Assembly: GCA_902764825.1 (NCBI GenBank)
Contig: CACWXL010000005.1
Span: 1 to 64,000, forward strand
DNA: 64,000 bases
Direction: 5' to 3'
Origin: Oscillospiraceae bacterium
GTDB taxonomy: Bacteria; Bacillota; Clostridia; Saccharofermentanales; Saccharofermentanaceae
How positions within the stretch are numbered: position 1 is the first letter of the stretch; every line of letters starts with the position of its first letter. The position numbers and the translations under genes are program-made. Below the pieces are notes generated by a model, which was not told where the DNA came from, searched no databases, and saw nothing but the letters and a program-made list of their open reading frames with translations. Shown piece by piece: positions 17,108-26,300 of this stretch.

Positions 17108-18481
17108 ATGCGCCTGACATTAAACAACCATGCTCTTTTAAGGAGGGCCGCCGGGGCTTTTGCCTGCCTCATGTGCCTTATCCTGATCCCGATGGTAAGC
17201 CTGGCAGCGGGCACCGGGATGTCAGCCGAAGCTGACGCATCACATTTTGCAACAGACCTTGCTTTCTATGCAGGAGCTTTCTCAACGGCAGTAACAGCAT
17301 CGATCAACCCGTCAGCAACCATGGCGGTCTTGGCGATCTTAGGTGCCATTGAAAATGCTGCCATATATCAGCCTGATTCGGCAGTTCTCTGCAGTATCGC
17401 AGATTTCTTAAACGGCGTGCCGATCTTAAGAGAAGTCGGAAAGCTCCCCATAGCCAATCCATATGCGGCAGTTTTCCTTACGCTCATCGCGGCTGCTCTT
17501 ATCATCATCCACTCATTTGCCGAATCCAAATTCGTATCTGAAGAGACGATCGACAAGCTCGATAAGCTTATAGGTTATATCTGCACAGTCTCGATCTCGC
17601 TCCTGCCCTTTGTAACCAATGATGCACTTGAAGCAGATCCGCCGGTAATCAAAGGTGCCGCTCTGACACGCTCAGCAGGATTCTTCAGCAATGCCCCTGC
17701 AGGAACGCACGGTCCCGGAACCTACATCCTTGCGGGTATCACTGTAATCGCCATAACGGTCTTCTATTACTGCATCTATTCATGTGTCGACAATTGGGAG
17801 GTCATAGTTGCTGCTTTCCCTATGAAGGGAACGAGCCTTATCTGGCAGATCGTAAAGGCTCTCATCCACGCTTTATTGCTGGTGCTCCAGATCTTTGCGC
17901 CCGTCATAAGCTTCATCATCAGCATCCACCTTGCAGTCGCAGGATTGTTCCTGTTCAGGATACTCAAGAGGAATTCACAGTACTACAAGGACGTCTATGT
18001 TTTCACGATCTTAAGAAAGATCTTCAAGAGAAATGATGAGATCCCGAAGATCGAGAAACACGTTCCGAGAAAGCTAAAAAAGCTCTATCCCGGCATGGAA
18101 CTCTGCATGTCCGTCTATACTTTCCACGGTATAGGAAGGCTTCCGAAGCGTTCGAGAGTATGGCTCATCAAGGAAGACGGTAAGCTCGACATCGTTTACA
18201 AGCGCCTCATAAGAAAGCCTTACATCGTTTCCTGGAGTGACTTAAGGACGCAGCACGAGGGCAAGCAGTTTTATCTTGAGACCTGTGCGAGATTTTTGAA
18301 GATCCGCACGGAAGACAGAAAGTTCGAAGCCGTCATGTCAACAAGATATAAGCCTGAGACGGAAATGCTGTCTGAGCTTTTGGACCTTAAGGATTTCGAG
18401 CCCGTCAAGCAGGAGATCAAAGAGACCAAAAAGCTTAAGCGCAGGATGAAGCACAAAAAGGCTGCGGCTGAATCCGTCTGA
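17108..18481 (+). CDS. Multi-span membrane protein, unknown function
   Basis: I do not recognise the family of this 457-residue protein. Residues 1-32 look like a signal peptide or first span (GAFACLMCLILIPMVSLAAG). About five to six more spans follow, at roughly 85-105, 115-138, 155-175, 200-220 and 250-285. The C-terminal 170 residues are basic and cytosolic, and the stretch around RVWLIKEDGKLDIVYKR could be a PH-like fold. AAGGAGG stands about 11 bases before the ATG, and a TATAAT at 17029-17034 may be its -10 box, though no good -35 is visible. It follows the glycopolymer island in the same direction, so a role in the cell envelope is possible but only inferred. Confidence 0.6.
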   Translation: MRLTLNNHALLRRAAGAFACLMCLILIPMVSLAAGTGMSAEADASHFATDLAFYAGAFSTAVTASINPSATMAVLAILGAIENAAIYQPDSAVLCSIADFLNGVPILREVGKLPIANPYAAVFLTLIAAALIIIHSFAESKFVSEETIDKLDKLIGYICTVSISLLPFVTNDALEADPPVIKGAALTRSAGFFSNAPAGTHGPGTYILAGITVIAITVFYYCIYSCVDNWEVIVAAFPMKGTSLIWQIVKALIHALLLVLQIFAPVISFIISIHLAVAGLFLFRILKRNSQYYKDVYVFTILRKIFKRNDEIPKIEKHVPRKLKKLYPGMELCMSVYTFHGIGRLPKRSRVWLIKEDGKLDIVYKRLIRKPYIVSWSDLRTQHEGKQFYLETCARFLKIRTEDRKFEAVMSTRYKPETEMLSELLDLKDFEPVKQEIKETKKLKRRMKHKKAAAESV

Positions 18482-18511
18482 CGCAAAGAACGATTAAATA
18501 AACGCAAATGA

Positions 18512-18546
18512 ATACTGCCGCATCATTCCTGCGGCAGTATGTTTTT
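18512..18546 (+). terminator. Rho-independent terminator
   Basis: A perfect 11-base stem (18512-18522 with 18530-18540) around a 7-base loop is followed by GTTTTT on the plus strand. It ends the membrane protein gene at 17108-18481 and overlaps the tail of the convergent CBS gene, whose stop codon lies in the loop. Confidence 0.75.
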
Positions 18547-18954
18547 CTCATAATAATGTTTTATGATCGACCTTCTTGTTACGATCCCTATGAACATTCC
18601 CCTGTCATCGGTGATCGGTACGAAGTTTGAATCCATGGTCCTGGTAATGAGTTCTTCAACAGACTGGGTGATCAGTACCGGCTTGTACTTGTATTTGTTA
18701 AGGTTCACGTCGGTAAGCTTAAACTGCTTTAAGCTCTCTATAGCCATAGTGTGGGGCTCTCCGCCCTCACCTTTTACGATGAACCACAGAAGGTCTCCTT
18801 CACTTACGGTCCCGACATAGTGACCTTCCCTGTCGATGACAGGTACAGCTGCATAGGAAGTGCTGTGCATCTTCTCTAATGCCTGGTCAACCGTTATGTC
18901 ATTGTAAAGATATGTGATCTCCTGCTTGGGTCTGGTGAAAAAAGCAATATTCAT
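18523..18954 (-). CDS. Two-CBS-domain protein
   Basis: The 143-residue protein is made almost wholly of a CBS pair: one at about residues 15-70 (TVDQALEKMHSTSYAAVPVID with GHYVGTVSEGDLL) and one at about 85-140 (EELITRTMDSNFVPITDD, MFIGIVTRRSII). CBS pairs bind adenosine nucleotides and regulate partner proteins; no effector domain is attached here. The ATG overlaps the stop of the preceding esterase-like gene by one base (TAATG), so translation is coupled. It is the last gene of the minus-strand cluster and ends inside a terminator stem. The binding ligand cannot be told from sequence. Confidence 0.8.
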   Translation of the reverse strand: MNIAFFTRPKQEITYLYNDITVDQALEKMHSTSYAAVPVIDREGHYVGTVSEGDLLWFIVKGEGGEPHTMAIESLKQFKLTDVNLNKYKYKPVLITQSVEELITRTMDSNFVPITDDRGMFIGIVTRRSIIKHYYEKNILPQE

Positions 18955-20531
18955 TAAGCACCGCCTAAATCCTTATCAATTCTTACCTGGAAAGGTGTGG
19001 CGGTAAGACCGTTCTGCGCATGCAGAGGTGTCGGGCCGTATGAGAAAAATGCATATCTTACTTTTGAAGGGAATTCGACAAGAGGGCATGACAACAATAT
19101 CGTCTTGCCGTCGAAGTCGACATTGGCTTCAGCAGGATAGAACTTTCCGTCATCGCCTGCAACTTCGAAGCCTGAATCATCAGGTCCGAATCCGGTCGTA
19201 AGGTTGAGGAGCAGGTAGTCTCCTCCGAAGGTGATCTCAACGCCTTCGCCTCTTCTCGCATCGATGATGAACGGTGATACGGCGTCGACCTTTTCGAATC
19301 CGTAAACGAACTTCTCTGCAAGAAGGGCAAGCCTGTCACCCGGTGTCTTCTTGTCAGAAGGGAACAGGTTGTTGAACTCACCGCAATCTACTATTACCGC
19401 CATATAAACATTGGGCATGTCGATCGCCACGATCTGCTGCTGCTCGCGCAGGAGCGGCCATGACATGTCGTCGAAGCCCATATATTTTCGATCTTTTGAA
19501 ATATACATAGGAAGCTGGCAGAAGATAAACGGCAGCTGGTCGTCGAAGAATACGTCACGCCATTCCTTGATCATGGTCTCGAAAACATGTCCGTACTCAG
19601 ACTGGTGTCCGTCAGTATCTGCCTCACCCTGATAGAAGATAACGCCGCGCAGAGTATAAGGAGCGATCCTTAAGATCATGCACTCGAAAGCAGCGCCCGG
19701 ACGTCTCGGCGACTTAGGTCCGACAGGTGCCGGCCACGGTGCAGGTCCGAACTTTATATCTGCTTCAGGATATGTGAGATAGGGATTCTCCTTAAGTGCC
19801 TCATTGAGCACCTTATTGTATTCTGCGTATCTTTCCTCAAACTCGGCGTCAGCCTTGTCGAATTCCTCCGGTGTAAGCTCGGAAGCCGCGTCGTCGAAAT
19901 CCTTGATATACTGTCTTCCCTCTTTTGTAGAGAGCAGTGATTCCACGCTCTGCCAGTTATCGATGGTTGCTCTAGTGGAGCAGCACTGAATTATTCCGAT
20001 CTTGGCATCAAGTCTGGATTCGAGCTCTCTTGCAAAATAGAAAGCAACGGCACTCATCTGCCCTGCTGTCTCGCTGTCTATGTCGACCCACTGTGTCTCA
20101 GCCTCTGCCTGTGCCTGTCTCTCGCTCAAATGACCGAAAGTAGGAACTCTGTAGAATCTGATCTCAGTCTTGCCTATCTTAGGGAGGATGAACTTGGCAA
20201 ATTCAGATCTGGTAAGCGGGTATTCCATGTTGCCGCCGCCTGCCGCGAGCCATACCTCGCCTGCATATACGTCAACGAGCTTCTTGACTTCCAAGTCATT
20301 CTCGAAGACCTTGATCTCATAGGGACCGCCCGGCTCGTCAACCGGCTCAAGACAGATAAGGAAGCTTCCGTCCTGCTCGGTTCCGCAAGTGCCTGTAGAG
20401 ACCTCTTCTCCGTTCTTGAAGAGAGATGCCCTGATCACACAGGTCTTATCAGAATAGCCAAACACACGAAGCTCTGCGCCCCACTGGAAGACCATCTTAT
20501 CTTTAAAAATGCCGTTAAGTGTAATTGCCAT
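18954..20531 (-). CDS. Sialate O-acetylesterase-like protein lacking the catalytic Ser and His
   Basis: The 525-residue protein has the sialate O-acetylesterase (SASA) layout: N-terminal beta domain (1-85), then the SGNH-type core with EVWLAAGGGNMEYPL at 92-106, GVIFYQGEAD at 296-305 and a C-terminal GDRLALLAEKFVYG block. In active members the first block reads GQSNM, with Ser as nucleophile, and the last block is preceded by an HP motif with the catalytic His. Here these positions read Gly100 and Phe390 (NNLFPSDK). No signal peptide is visible, so it is probably cytosolic. It was likely once an esterase acting on acetylated sugars and is now predicted inactive or changed in role. It starts 143 bases after the SCP2 gene and is coupled to the CBS gene. 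Confidence 0.75.
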   Translation of the reverse strand: MAITLNGIFKDKMVFQWGAELRVFGYSDKTCVIRASLFKNGEEVSTGTCGTEQDGSFLICLEPVDEPGGPYEIKVFENDLEVKKLVDVYAGEVWLAAGGGNMEYPLTRSEFAKFILPKIGKTEIRFYRVPTFGHLSERQAQAEAETQWVDIDSETAGQMSAVAFYFARELESRLDAKIGIIQCCSTRATIDNWQSVESLLSTKEGRQYIKDFDDAASELTPEEFDKADAEFEERYAEYNKVLNEALKENPYLTYPEADIKFGPAPWPAPVGPKSPRRPGAAFECMILRIAPYTLRGVIFYQGEADTDGHQSEYGHVFETMIKEWRDVFFDDQLPFIFCQLPMYISKDRKYMGFDDMSWPLLREQQQIVAIDMPNVYMAVIVDCGEFNNLFPSDKKTPGDRLALLAEKFVYGFEKVDAVSPFIIDARRGEGVEITFGGDYLLLNLTTGFGPDDSGFEVAGDDGKFYPAEANVDFDGKTILLSCPLVEFPSKVRYAFFSYGPTPLHAQNGLTATPFQVRIDKDLGGA

Positions 20532-20674
20532 ACCTTTTTATTTTATCAAATTATCAAAGAAAATGCTCACAAGGTTGTTCATCATGATCAGAGTATAGCG
20601 GACGATTATAAAGAAACTGTTAGGCACCGTGTACGAAAGCCTAAACAACTTGTGAATAGTATTTTAATCAAAGG

Positions 20675-21010
20675 TCAGCCGAACATTGTCTTGCAGAATA
20701 CCACTGCCTGAGCCGCGTCACCGTTTATGGTAATGCTGCCCTGTGATACTGCCACTACAAAATCCTTATTTCCGCTCAATACAGCAGCAAATGTCTCAGC
20801 ATCCGCATCGATATAGAAAGGCGCATTGATGTATTCATAAGGAGCTACTTCTGCAACGCCGTCTTCAACCTTTACATATAACGGAAGATTGTCTAAGTTG
20901 CCGTTCAATGTAATCTGGGTAGCCGTGTCCTGAAGAAAAGATACCTTTTTAGCCTTGTCTTCGACTGCCTTATAGATGCTGCCGAATCTGGGTTCAACCT
21001 TCTTTTGCAT
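20675..21010 (-). CDS. SCP2 sterol-carrier-like domain protein
   Basis: This small 111-residue protein has the SCP2 pattern: strands ITLNGNLDNLPLYVKVEDG and EVAPYEYINAPFYIDAD, then ETFAAVLSGNKDFVVAVSQGSITINGD, and a final helix. The domain forms a hydrophobic pocket that binds lipids or acyl compounds; stand-alone bacterial versions are poorly characterised. A GGAGT ribosome site precedes the ATG. It begins 23 bases after the SDR gene, so the two are probably cotranscribed, and a shared lipid- or ketone-related role is possible. No membrane segment is seen. The 143 bases downstream, before the esterase-like gene, contain no other gene. Confidence 0.8.
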   Translation of the reverse strand: MQKKVEPRFGSIYKAVEDKAKKVSFLQDTATQITLNGNLDNLPLYVKVEDGVAEVAPYEYINAPFYIDADAETFAAVLSGNKDFVVAVSQGSITINGDAAQAVVFCKTMFG

Positions 21011-21033
21011 ATTAGATCACTCCTTTAAATATA

Positions 21034-21843
21034 TTATTCCTTTACAGCTTTGCTCTCGAAAGCAAGTATCCATGAGATTGGAACCGCCTTAGAGGCAAAG
21101 TGCAGTAATTTCTGTGAGAACGGATATGACATCATCCGCTTTCCCCTAACGGAAGCCTTAAGCGTGGCTTTTGCAAGCTTAACAGGGTCGATAACAAAAT
21201 TCTTACGCCAATCTGTAAAATTAGTTTCCTTGCCTTCGGTTGCCCTTCTCTGGAAATCCGTCGCAACGGGACCGGGGCAGACTACAAGGACATCTATTCC
21301 CTTAGGCTTAAGCTCGCAGCTCATGGCTCTGGAAAATGATATTACGTAAGACTTGCTTGCAGCATAGCAGGCAAATCCGGGCTGCGGCAGGAAGCCTGCC
21401 GACGAACCGATATTGATTATCTTTGAATGAGTTTTGTCTTCGGTCTTCATGTAAGGCGTCGTGATCCTTATCATCTCACTTAACGCCGTGCAGTTAATGG
21501 AGATCGTATCTCCTAAAGCCTTCGTGGGCTTGTCGGCCATAAGGCCCTTTATGCCCATTCCGGCAGAATTGATGAGAAGCCCTACTTTAGGCTCTTCTGC
21601 CTTAAGTTTATCTTCAACAGTCCTGATTCCTGAATCGGTCGAGAGATCTGCAGTGACCGGAACTATCCTGACGCCTTTTATGGAAGATGCCAGTTCATTA
21701 AGTGCATCCTCACGCCTTGCTATAGCCCATATCTCATCAAAAGGAGTCTTGAAGTATTCTTTGCTGTCACCTGCAAGAAGCCCGATAAAAGCCTTTCCTA
21801 TGCCTGATGAAGCTCCGGTTACGATTGCGATCTTCTGGTACAT
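21034..21843 (-). CDS. Short-chain dehydrogenase/reductase
   Basis: A 269-residue classical SDR. It shows the NAD(P)-binding TGASSGIGK at about residues 9-17, the NSAGMG motif (usually NNAG), a catalytic Ser in IINIGSSAG and YAASK with Tyr and Lys. The start chosen is ATG 21843, with GGGGAG upstream; the longer frame adds residues without a ribosome site. The protein is cytosolic and reduces or oxidises a hydroxyl or keto group of an unknown substrate. The C-terminal tail (LLHFASKAVPISWILAFE) is hydrophobic and may associate with the membrane, as in some lipid-related SDRs. It lies between the radical SAM gene (56-base gap) and the SCP2 gene. Confidence 0.85.
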   Translation of the reverse strand: MYQKIAIVTGASSGIGKAFIGLLAGDSKEYFKTPFDEIWAIARREDALNELASSIKGVRIVPVTADLSTDSGIRTVEDKLKAEEPKVGLLINSAGMGIKGLMADKPTKALGDTISINCTALSEMIRITTPYMKTEDKTHSKIINIGSSAGFLPQPGFACYAASKSYVISFSRAMSCELKPKGIDVLVVCPGPVATDFQRRATEGKETNFTDWRKNFVIDPVKLAKATLKASVRGKRMMSYPFSQKLLHFASKAVPISWILAFESKAVKE

Positions 21844-21899
21844 ATAGTTCTCCCCACGAGAAGTTCCGTACCTTAAATAATACACTCTGTAAAAAAATA

Positions 21900-22973
21900 T
21901 TAAAAGAGAATGTCCTTAAAGCAGACTCTCTGCTTATTTTTATCGTAATCAAAGCAGTGCCTGGAGCCACCCGCGCACCACTTCTCCCATTCGCACTTCT
22001 GACAATCTTCGCAAAGCGAGGACAAAGGCTTTCTGAATTCCTGAAAGCGGTTAAACCAGACGTCACTGAACTTGTCCTTATAGATATTTCCCTGAACAAA
22101 TTCGGGTCTTTCCTCAATATCAAGGCACGCAGTGATATCTCCGTTTACCCTTATTGCTGCCGTGTGTGTGCCTGCGCCGCAATAGAAGAACCAGTCCCTT
22201 ACTTCTCTCTCATATTCCAGTCCGAGGAAATGAGAACATCCGTAATTTACGGGTATTCCCTGTTCTCTCTTGTCGCGTATGAAATTAAAGATATATCTCT
22301 GGTCATCAGGTGTAAGCAGCATGTCCGGATAATCGAGAGCCCTTCCCATCGGCTCAATGCCTATTACTCTCCATGAATCGAGATCCATCTTATCCAGGAT
22401 ATCGAAAAGCTCATCTAATTCGCCGATATTCCGGTGATTAACGACAGTCGTTACCTGAATGTGCTTGAAAGCCTTACGGTCAATGAGGTTCTGTATTCCC
22501 TGCATCGCCCTGTCGTAACCGCCTGCAATCCCTCTTTGTCTGTCATGCGTATCACGAAGTCCGTCGATACTGACAGATACCGTTCCCATTTTTGTTCTTG
22601 CGAGCATATCGGCAACATCTTTTGTGATAAGCGTTGCATTTGTCGTCATGCCCCAGTGGAACCCATTATCTACGGCATAGCCCAAAAGCTCTTCGAAATC
22701 AGGATACAAAAGAGGCTCTCCGCCCGTAATGCAAAGCTGCACTCTCTTAAGATCGAAATGCTCCTTAACATCATCCAGAACGGCCTTAAAAGCTTCCTTG
22801 TCAGGTCCGTGTCCTAATCCGGGCTCGCACGAACTGCCGCAATGAAAACACTTCGAATTGCAGCTTCTGGTTAATTCAAAAAACAGGTAGATCAGATCAG
22901 GCTTCTCGAAAAGTCTGGCTCTCTGTTCGGCTTTCCGGTCAAGATAAGCCTTCTTTGCTTCGATTATATCCAC
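21900..22973 (-). CDS. Radical SAM/SPASM enzyme, probable peptide maturase for the VYGPP protein
   Basis: The 357-residue enzyme has the radical SAM [4Fe-4S] motif at Cys38, Cys42, Cys45 (RSCNSKCFHC), the SAM-binding ITGGEPLLYP, and a C-terminal SPASM cysteine set (YCGAG, ITACLDI, then CEDCQKCEWEKWCAGG) for auxiliary clusters. SPASM enzymes often form thioether, carbon-carbon or other bonds in ribosomal peptides, or activate sulfatases. Here the GTG start lies only five bases after the stop of a short gene with four VYGPP motifs, with a weak ribosome site, so the two are translationally coupled. That pairing makes the VYGPP protein the obvious substrate, resembling the radical SAM/lipoprotein pairs described in Bacteroidetes (recalled, not searched). 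The SDR follows 56 bases later. Confidence 0.85.
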   Translation of the reverse strand: MDIIEAKKAYLDRKAEQRARLFEKPDLIYLFFELTRSCNSKCFHCGSSCEPGLGHGPDKEAFKAVLDDVKEHFDLKRVQLCITGGEPLLYPDFEELLGYAVDNGFHWGMTTNATLITKDVADMLARTKMGTVSVSIDGLRDTHDRQRGIAGGYDRAMQGIQNLIDRKAFKHIQVTTVVNHRNIGELDELFDILDKMDLDSWRVIGIEPMGRALDYPDMLLTPDDQRYIFNFIRDKREQGIPVNYGCSHFLGLEYEREVRDWFFYCGAGTHTAAIRVNGDITACLDIEERPEFVQGNIYKDKFSDVWFNRFQEFRKPLSSLCEDCQKCEWEKWCAGGSRHCFDYDKNKQRVCFKDILF

Positions 22974-22978
22974 GGATA

Positions 22979-23290
22979 TCAGTTCTCAAAATCTTCCGGC
23001 GGACCGTAAACATCTACTTCAGGGCCATCAAGAGTCTCATCCGGCGGAGGTCCGTAGACGCCTACTTCGTTGTTATTATCTCCGTCACGCTTTGAAAAAG
23101 GCACTGTCTCATCAGTCTCTTTGCTTGTCTCTTCAGTCTCATATGAAGTGAGTTCCGGCGGCGGAGGACCGTAAACATTAGTCTCCGGCGGACTCGGAGG
23201 TCCATAGACACATGCTTCAACTGCCAAGCTCAACGCACCGATCCCGGCAGCTATCGCAGCAAAGGTTAGAGGTTTTTTCGCTCTCTTCAT
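22979..23290 (-). CDS. Secreted/lipoprotein-like protein with four VYGPP motifs, candidate RiPP precursor
   Basis: This 103-residue protein starts with a basic, then hydrophobic N-terminus (MKRAKKPLTFAAIAAGIGAL) ending VEAC at Cys27, a poor lipobox. Four copies of Val-Tyr-Gly-Pro-Pro follow, at residues 28-32, 39-43, 78-82 and 94-98, each followed by Pro or acidic residues. Between copies two and three lies an acidic, Thr-rich spacer. There is no known catalytic domain. It has a GGGGGA ribosome site, follows the large surface protein by 23 bases and precedes the radical SAM gene by five. The repeated short core next to a SPASM enzyme suggests repeated post-translational modification, perhaps on Tyr, before export and anchoring; the modification itself is inferred. 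Confidence 0.7.
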   Translation of the reverse strand: MKRAKKPLTFAAIAAGIGALSLAVEACVYGPPSPPETNVYGPPPPELTSYETEETSKETDETVPFSKRDGDNNNEVGVYGPPPDETLDGPEVDVYGPPEDFEN

Positions 23291-23313
23291 ATGATATATC
23301 CCCCTGATTACTA

Positions 23314-26300
23314 TCAGCTGATATCCTGTTTATCTTCGTCGGACTGTCCCTCGGAAGCGTTCTCTCCGTTAAGTCCCTTGAATCCTGCCACCGGGGCTGA
23401 TGCCGTAGGAGCAGCCTTAGCATTAGGATCCATGATAGAAGGTCTCTGTCCTTCCAATGCCGCGCCCATAGCAGGGGCAGTCGCTCTCTTGTTTGCTTCA
23501 TTCTCCTGATCAACGATCGCGGAAGGTCTTACGATGCCGCCGTATGCGGAAACGTGACCGTCCTGCTCGGAAGAAGAATCGCGTCCTGTCTGTGCTCTCT
23601 TGAAGAATGCGGACTTATGAGACTTGGCAGAATCGGCAATGCTCGTATAAGCAGCCCTTGCCTTTTCTTCTTCAGCCTTCTTTGCCTCGATCTCTTCAAG
23701 ACGCTTCTTTTCTTCGAGTTCTCTTGCAGCCTTTGCCTCTTCGCTCTCCTTGAAAGCGGAAACATTAGCCATTGCAGGTGCTGCCCAAACGGGTGCTCTT
23801 CCTGAATTGTTGTAAGTCTTTCCTGCAAGTATGCTTCCCAACTGGTTGGAGTTGGAGGATGCCTTTGCACGATCCTTAGAGATCGAAGGACCCGAAATAT
23901 CAGTGGATGCGGAAGCTCCGACACCGGAAGAGGAACCGCTCTTGAATGACATCAGAGGATTGCTCTTGATCTCACTTACCTTTGAGCTTTCCTTTGACTC
24001 GGATACCTTCTCCTTCTTGCTGTCGAGCATCTTGTCATATCCTTCGGCAGAAGCGAGAGCGGAAATGCCCGGTGCTACTGTATTCTCTGAAGTTGCCAAA
24101 GTATTTCTGAAGAATGCGGATGTCTTAGCCTGAGCCTTTGCGCGCTCGGCACGTGCTTCTCTTGCAGCCTCTGCAGCCTGCTTAGCCTTCTGTGCTTCAG
24201 CGAGCTTGGCTTCAGCGGCTGCCTTTGCCTCTGCTGCCGCCTTCTCGGCTTCTGCTGCCGCAGCTCTTGCACGCTCTGCAGCCAGTGCTTCTTCCTGCTT
24301 AGCGAGTTCTGCTGCCTTGGCAGCTTCCTCTGCCTTTCTCTTCTCTTCAGCCAGTCTGGCCGCTTCTGCTCTCTCAGCTTCTTCGGCACGTCTGGCTTCC
24401 TCAGCCTTCCTTGCCTCTTCGGCCTTCCTGAGTGCTTCTTCTCTTCTGGCTTCTTCAGCCTTTCTAAGCTGTTCGGCTATTCTGGCTTCCTCGGCTCTTC
24501 TTTCTTCCTGAGCCTTCTTTGCAGCTTCGATCCTCTCGCGCTCAGCGGTCCTTAAAGACTCCTGGATCTTTCTTGCTTCCTCTGCCTTGGCTTCGGCTTC
24601 AGCCTTTGCGATAGCAGCAAGTCTTATTGCCTCTTCAGCCTTTTTCTGCTCTTCTAATCTAGCACGCTCAGCTGCCTCAGCTGCTTCCTTTGCCTTTCTT
24701 GCATCCTCAGCCTTTCTCGCTTCTTCTGCGAGTCTTGCCTCTTCTGCCTTCCTGGCAATCTCTGCTTTCCTTGCTTCTTCAGCCTGTCTGGCTTCTTCAG
24801 CAGCCTTCTTCTCAGCCTCGAGCCTCTTGGCTTCAGCGTTCTTTCTTATCTCTTCGACTCTTGCAGCCTGAGCGGCTCTTCTCTCCTCAAGGAGCTTAGC
24901 TGCCTTCTCACGCTCAGCGATCTGCTCGGGTGTAAGTTCATTCTTGGGACGTCTGATAGGTTCAGACTTCTTCTCTTCCTTAACGGCAGCTGCTGCGGCT
25001 GCAGTTCCGGCCAGAGCGGCAGGAGTTACAGCAGGTGTAACTGCACTCTTGAAAGGTGAGCCTGATGCAGAAGGATCGGCTGACGGCAATGTTCCCGGTA
25101 CCTTGGAGGGCTTGAAAATATCCTTCCTTGCCGAATTCTGCATGCTGCGGTTAACTCTCGGAAGTCCTCCGACGATATTTGTCTGGGAACCGACAGTGCC
25201 CTGTGCTGCAGTCTCAGCTGCCTTCTCTGCAGGCTTTGCAGCTGAAGTATTCGCAGGCTTGAACAGGTTGCCGAATGCGGGCTGCCTGTTTGTTGTATCA
25301 GCAGGCTTGAACGCATTCTTTGCCGCATGATCCTGAACATTCTTCGGTACAGTCTGTGTGCTTGAAGCATGTGCAGGCTTGAAAGCATTAATCGCGGAAT
25401 TCTGTGTTGCCGCAGGTCTTGCTGCCGCATCACTTGCAGGCTTGAATGCGCTGTTGACCGGAGTCTTGGCAGGAGATGCTGCATCGGGCTTAGCTGCCGC
25501 ATTGCTTGCAGGCTTAAACGCACTGTTGATGGGCTTTCCGGCAGAAGGCTTGGATTCAAGCCTGTTATCCGTTCTCATTGCATTCTTCATTGCGTTGTTC
25601 TGCGCAACGGAATTTACATTGGTCTCGATTCCTGAAGCGTTAGTAGGCCTGAAAGGAGAAGCTGTCTTGGAATTCGTTGTTCTTGCAGCTGCGGTTGTTG
25701 CTGCAACGCCGCCTAAAGCAGCCTTTGTCTGACCTGCGGATGCGGGTCTGAATGCATTGCTCTTCAAGGCCGAATTATCTGTAGTTTTAGAAGCGGATCT
25801 GAAAGCGACCTGATTCTTGCTGTCTGTCGTAGCCTTAGGAGATTCAACTGAACGGTCAGAAGGAAGCTTCATGGGACCCTTCTTCTCAACCGGCTTGGGA
25901 GCAGTACCGGGTGCAGGCTTGAAAGGACTGATCTCGCCTGATTCCATAGCCTTGATCTCCTTCATTGCCGTTGCAGCGTTAAATGTTCGGCTGGTACTGG
26001 AAGCAGGAGCTTCCTCCGGCTTAACTTTCTTAACAGGTCCGAGATATCCGAATTTATCAGCGATAAACGGAACGCCCGGAATAAATGCGATCGCAAGATC
26101 CACACCTTCCAGTTCCTTCTTATCCTTAAGATACTTGTATCTTGCAAATCCGGCACCTGCAAGCAGTACAAGGAGGATCCACCAGAACCATGTGGGATTC
26201 ACAGGACCTTTCTTCTTACCGGTTGCAGCAAGAGCAGCGATTACAGGTGTAGGTGTCGGAGTAGGAGTAGGCGTGCCGTCTCCTGTCTCAGTATTGCCGC

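Noticed and set aside
24206-24871. Ala/Ser-rich plus-strand frames
   Set aside because: They are the antisense of the Ala/Glu coiled-coil repeats, with no start signals.
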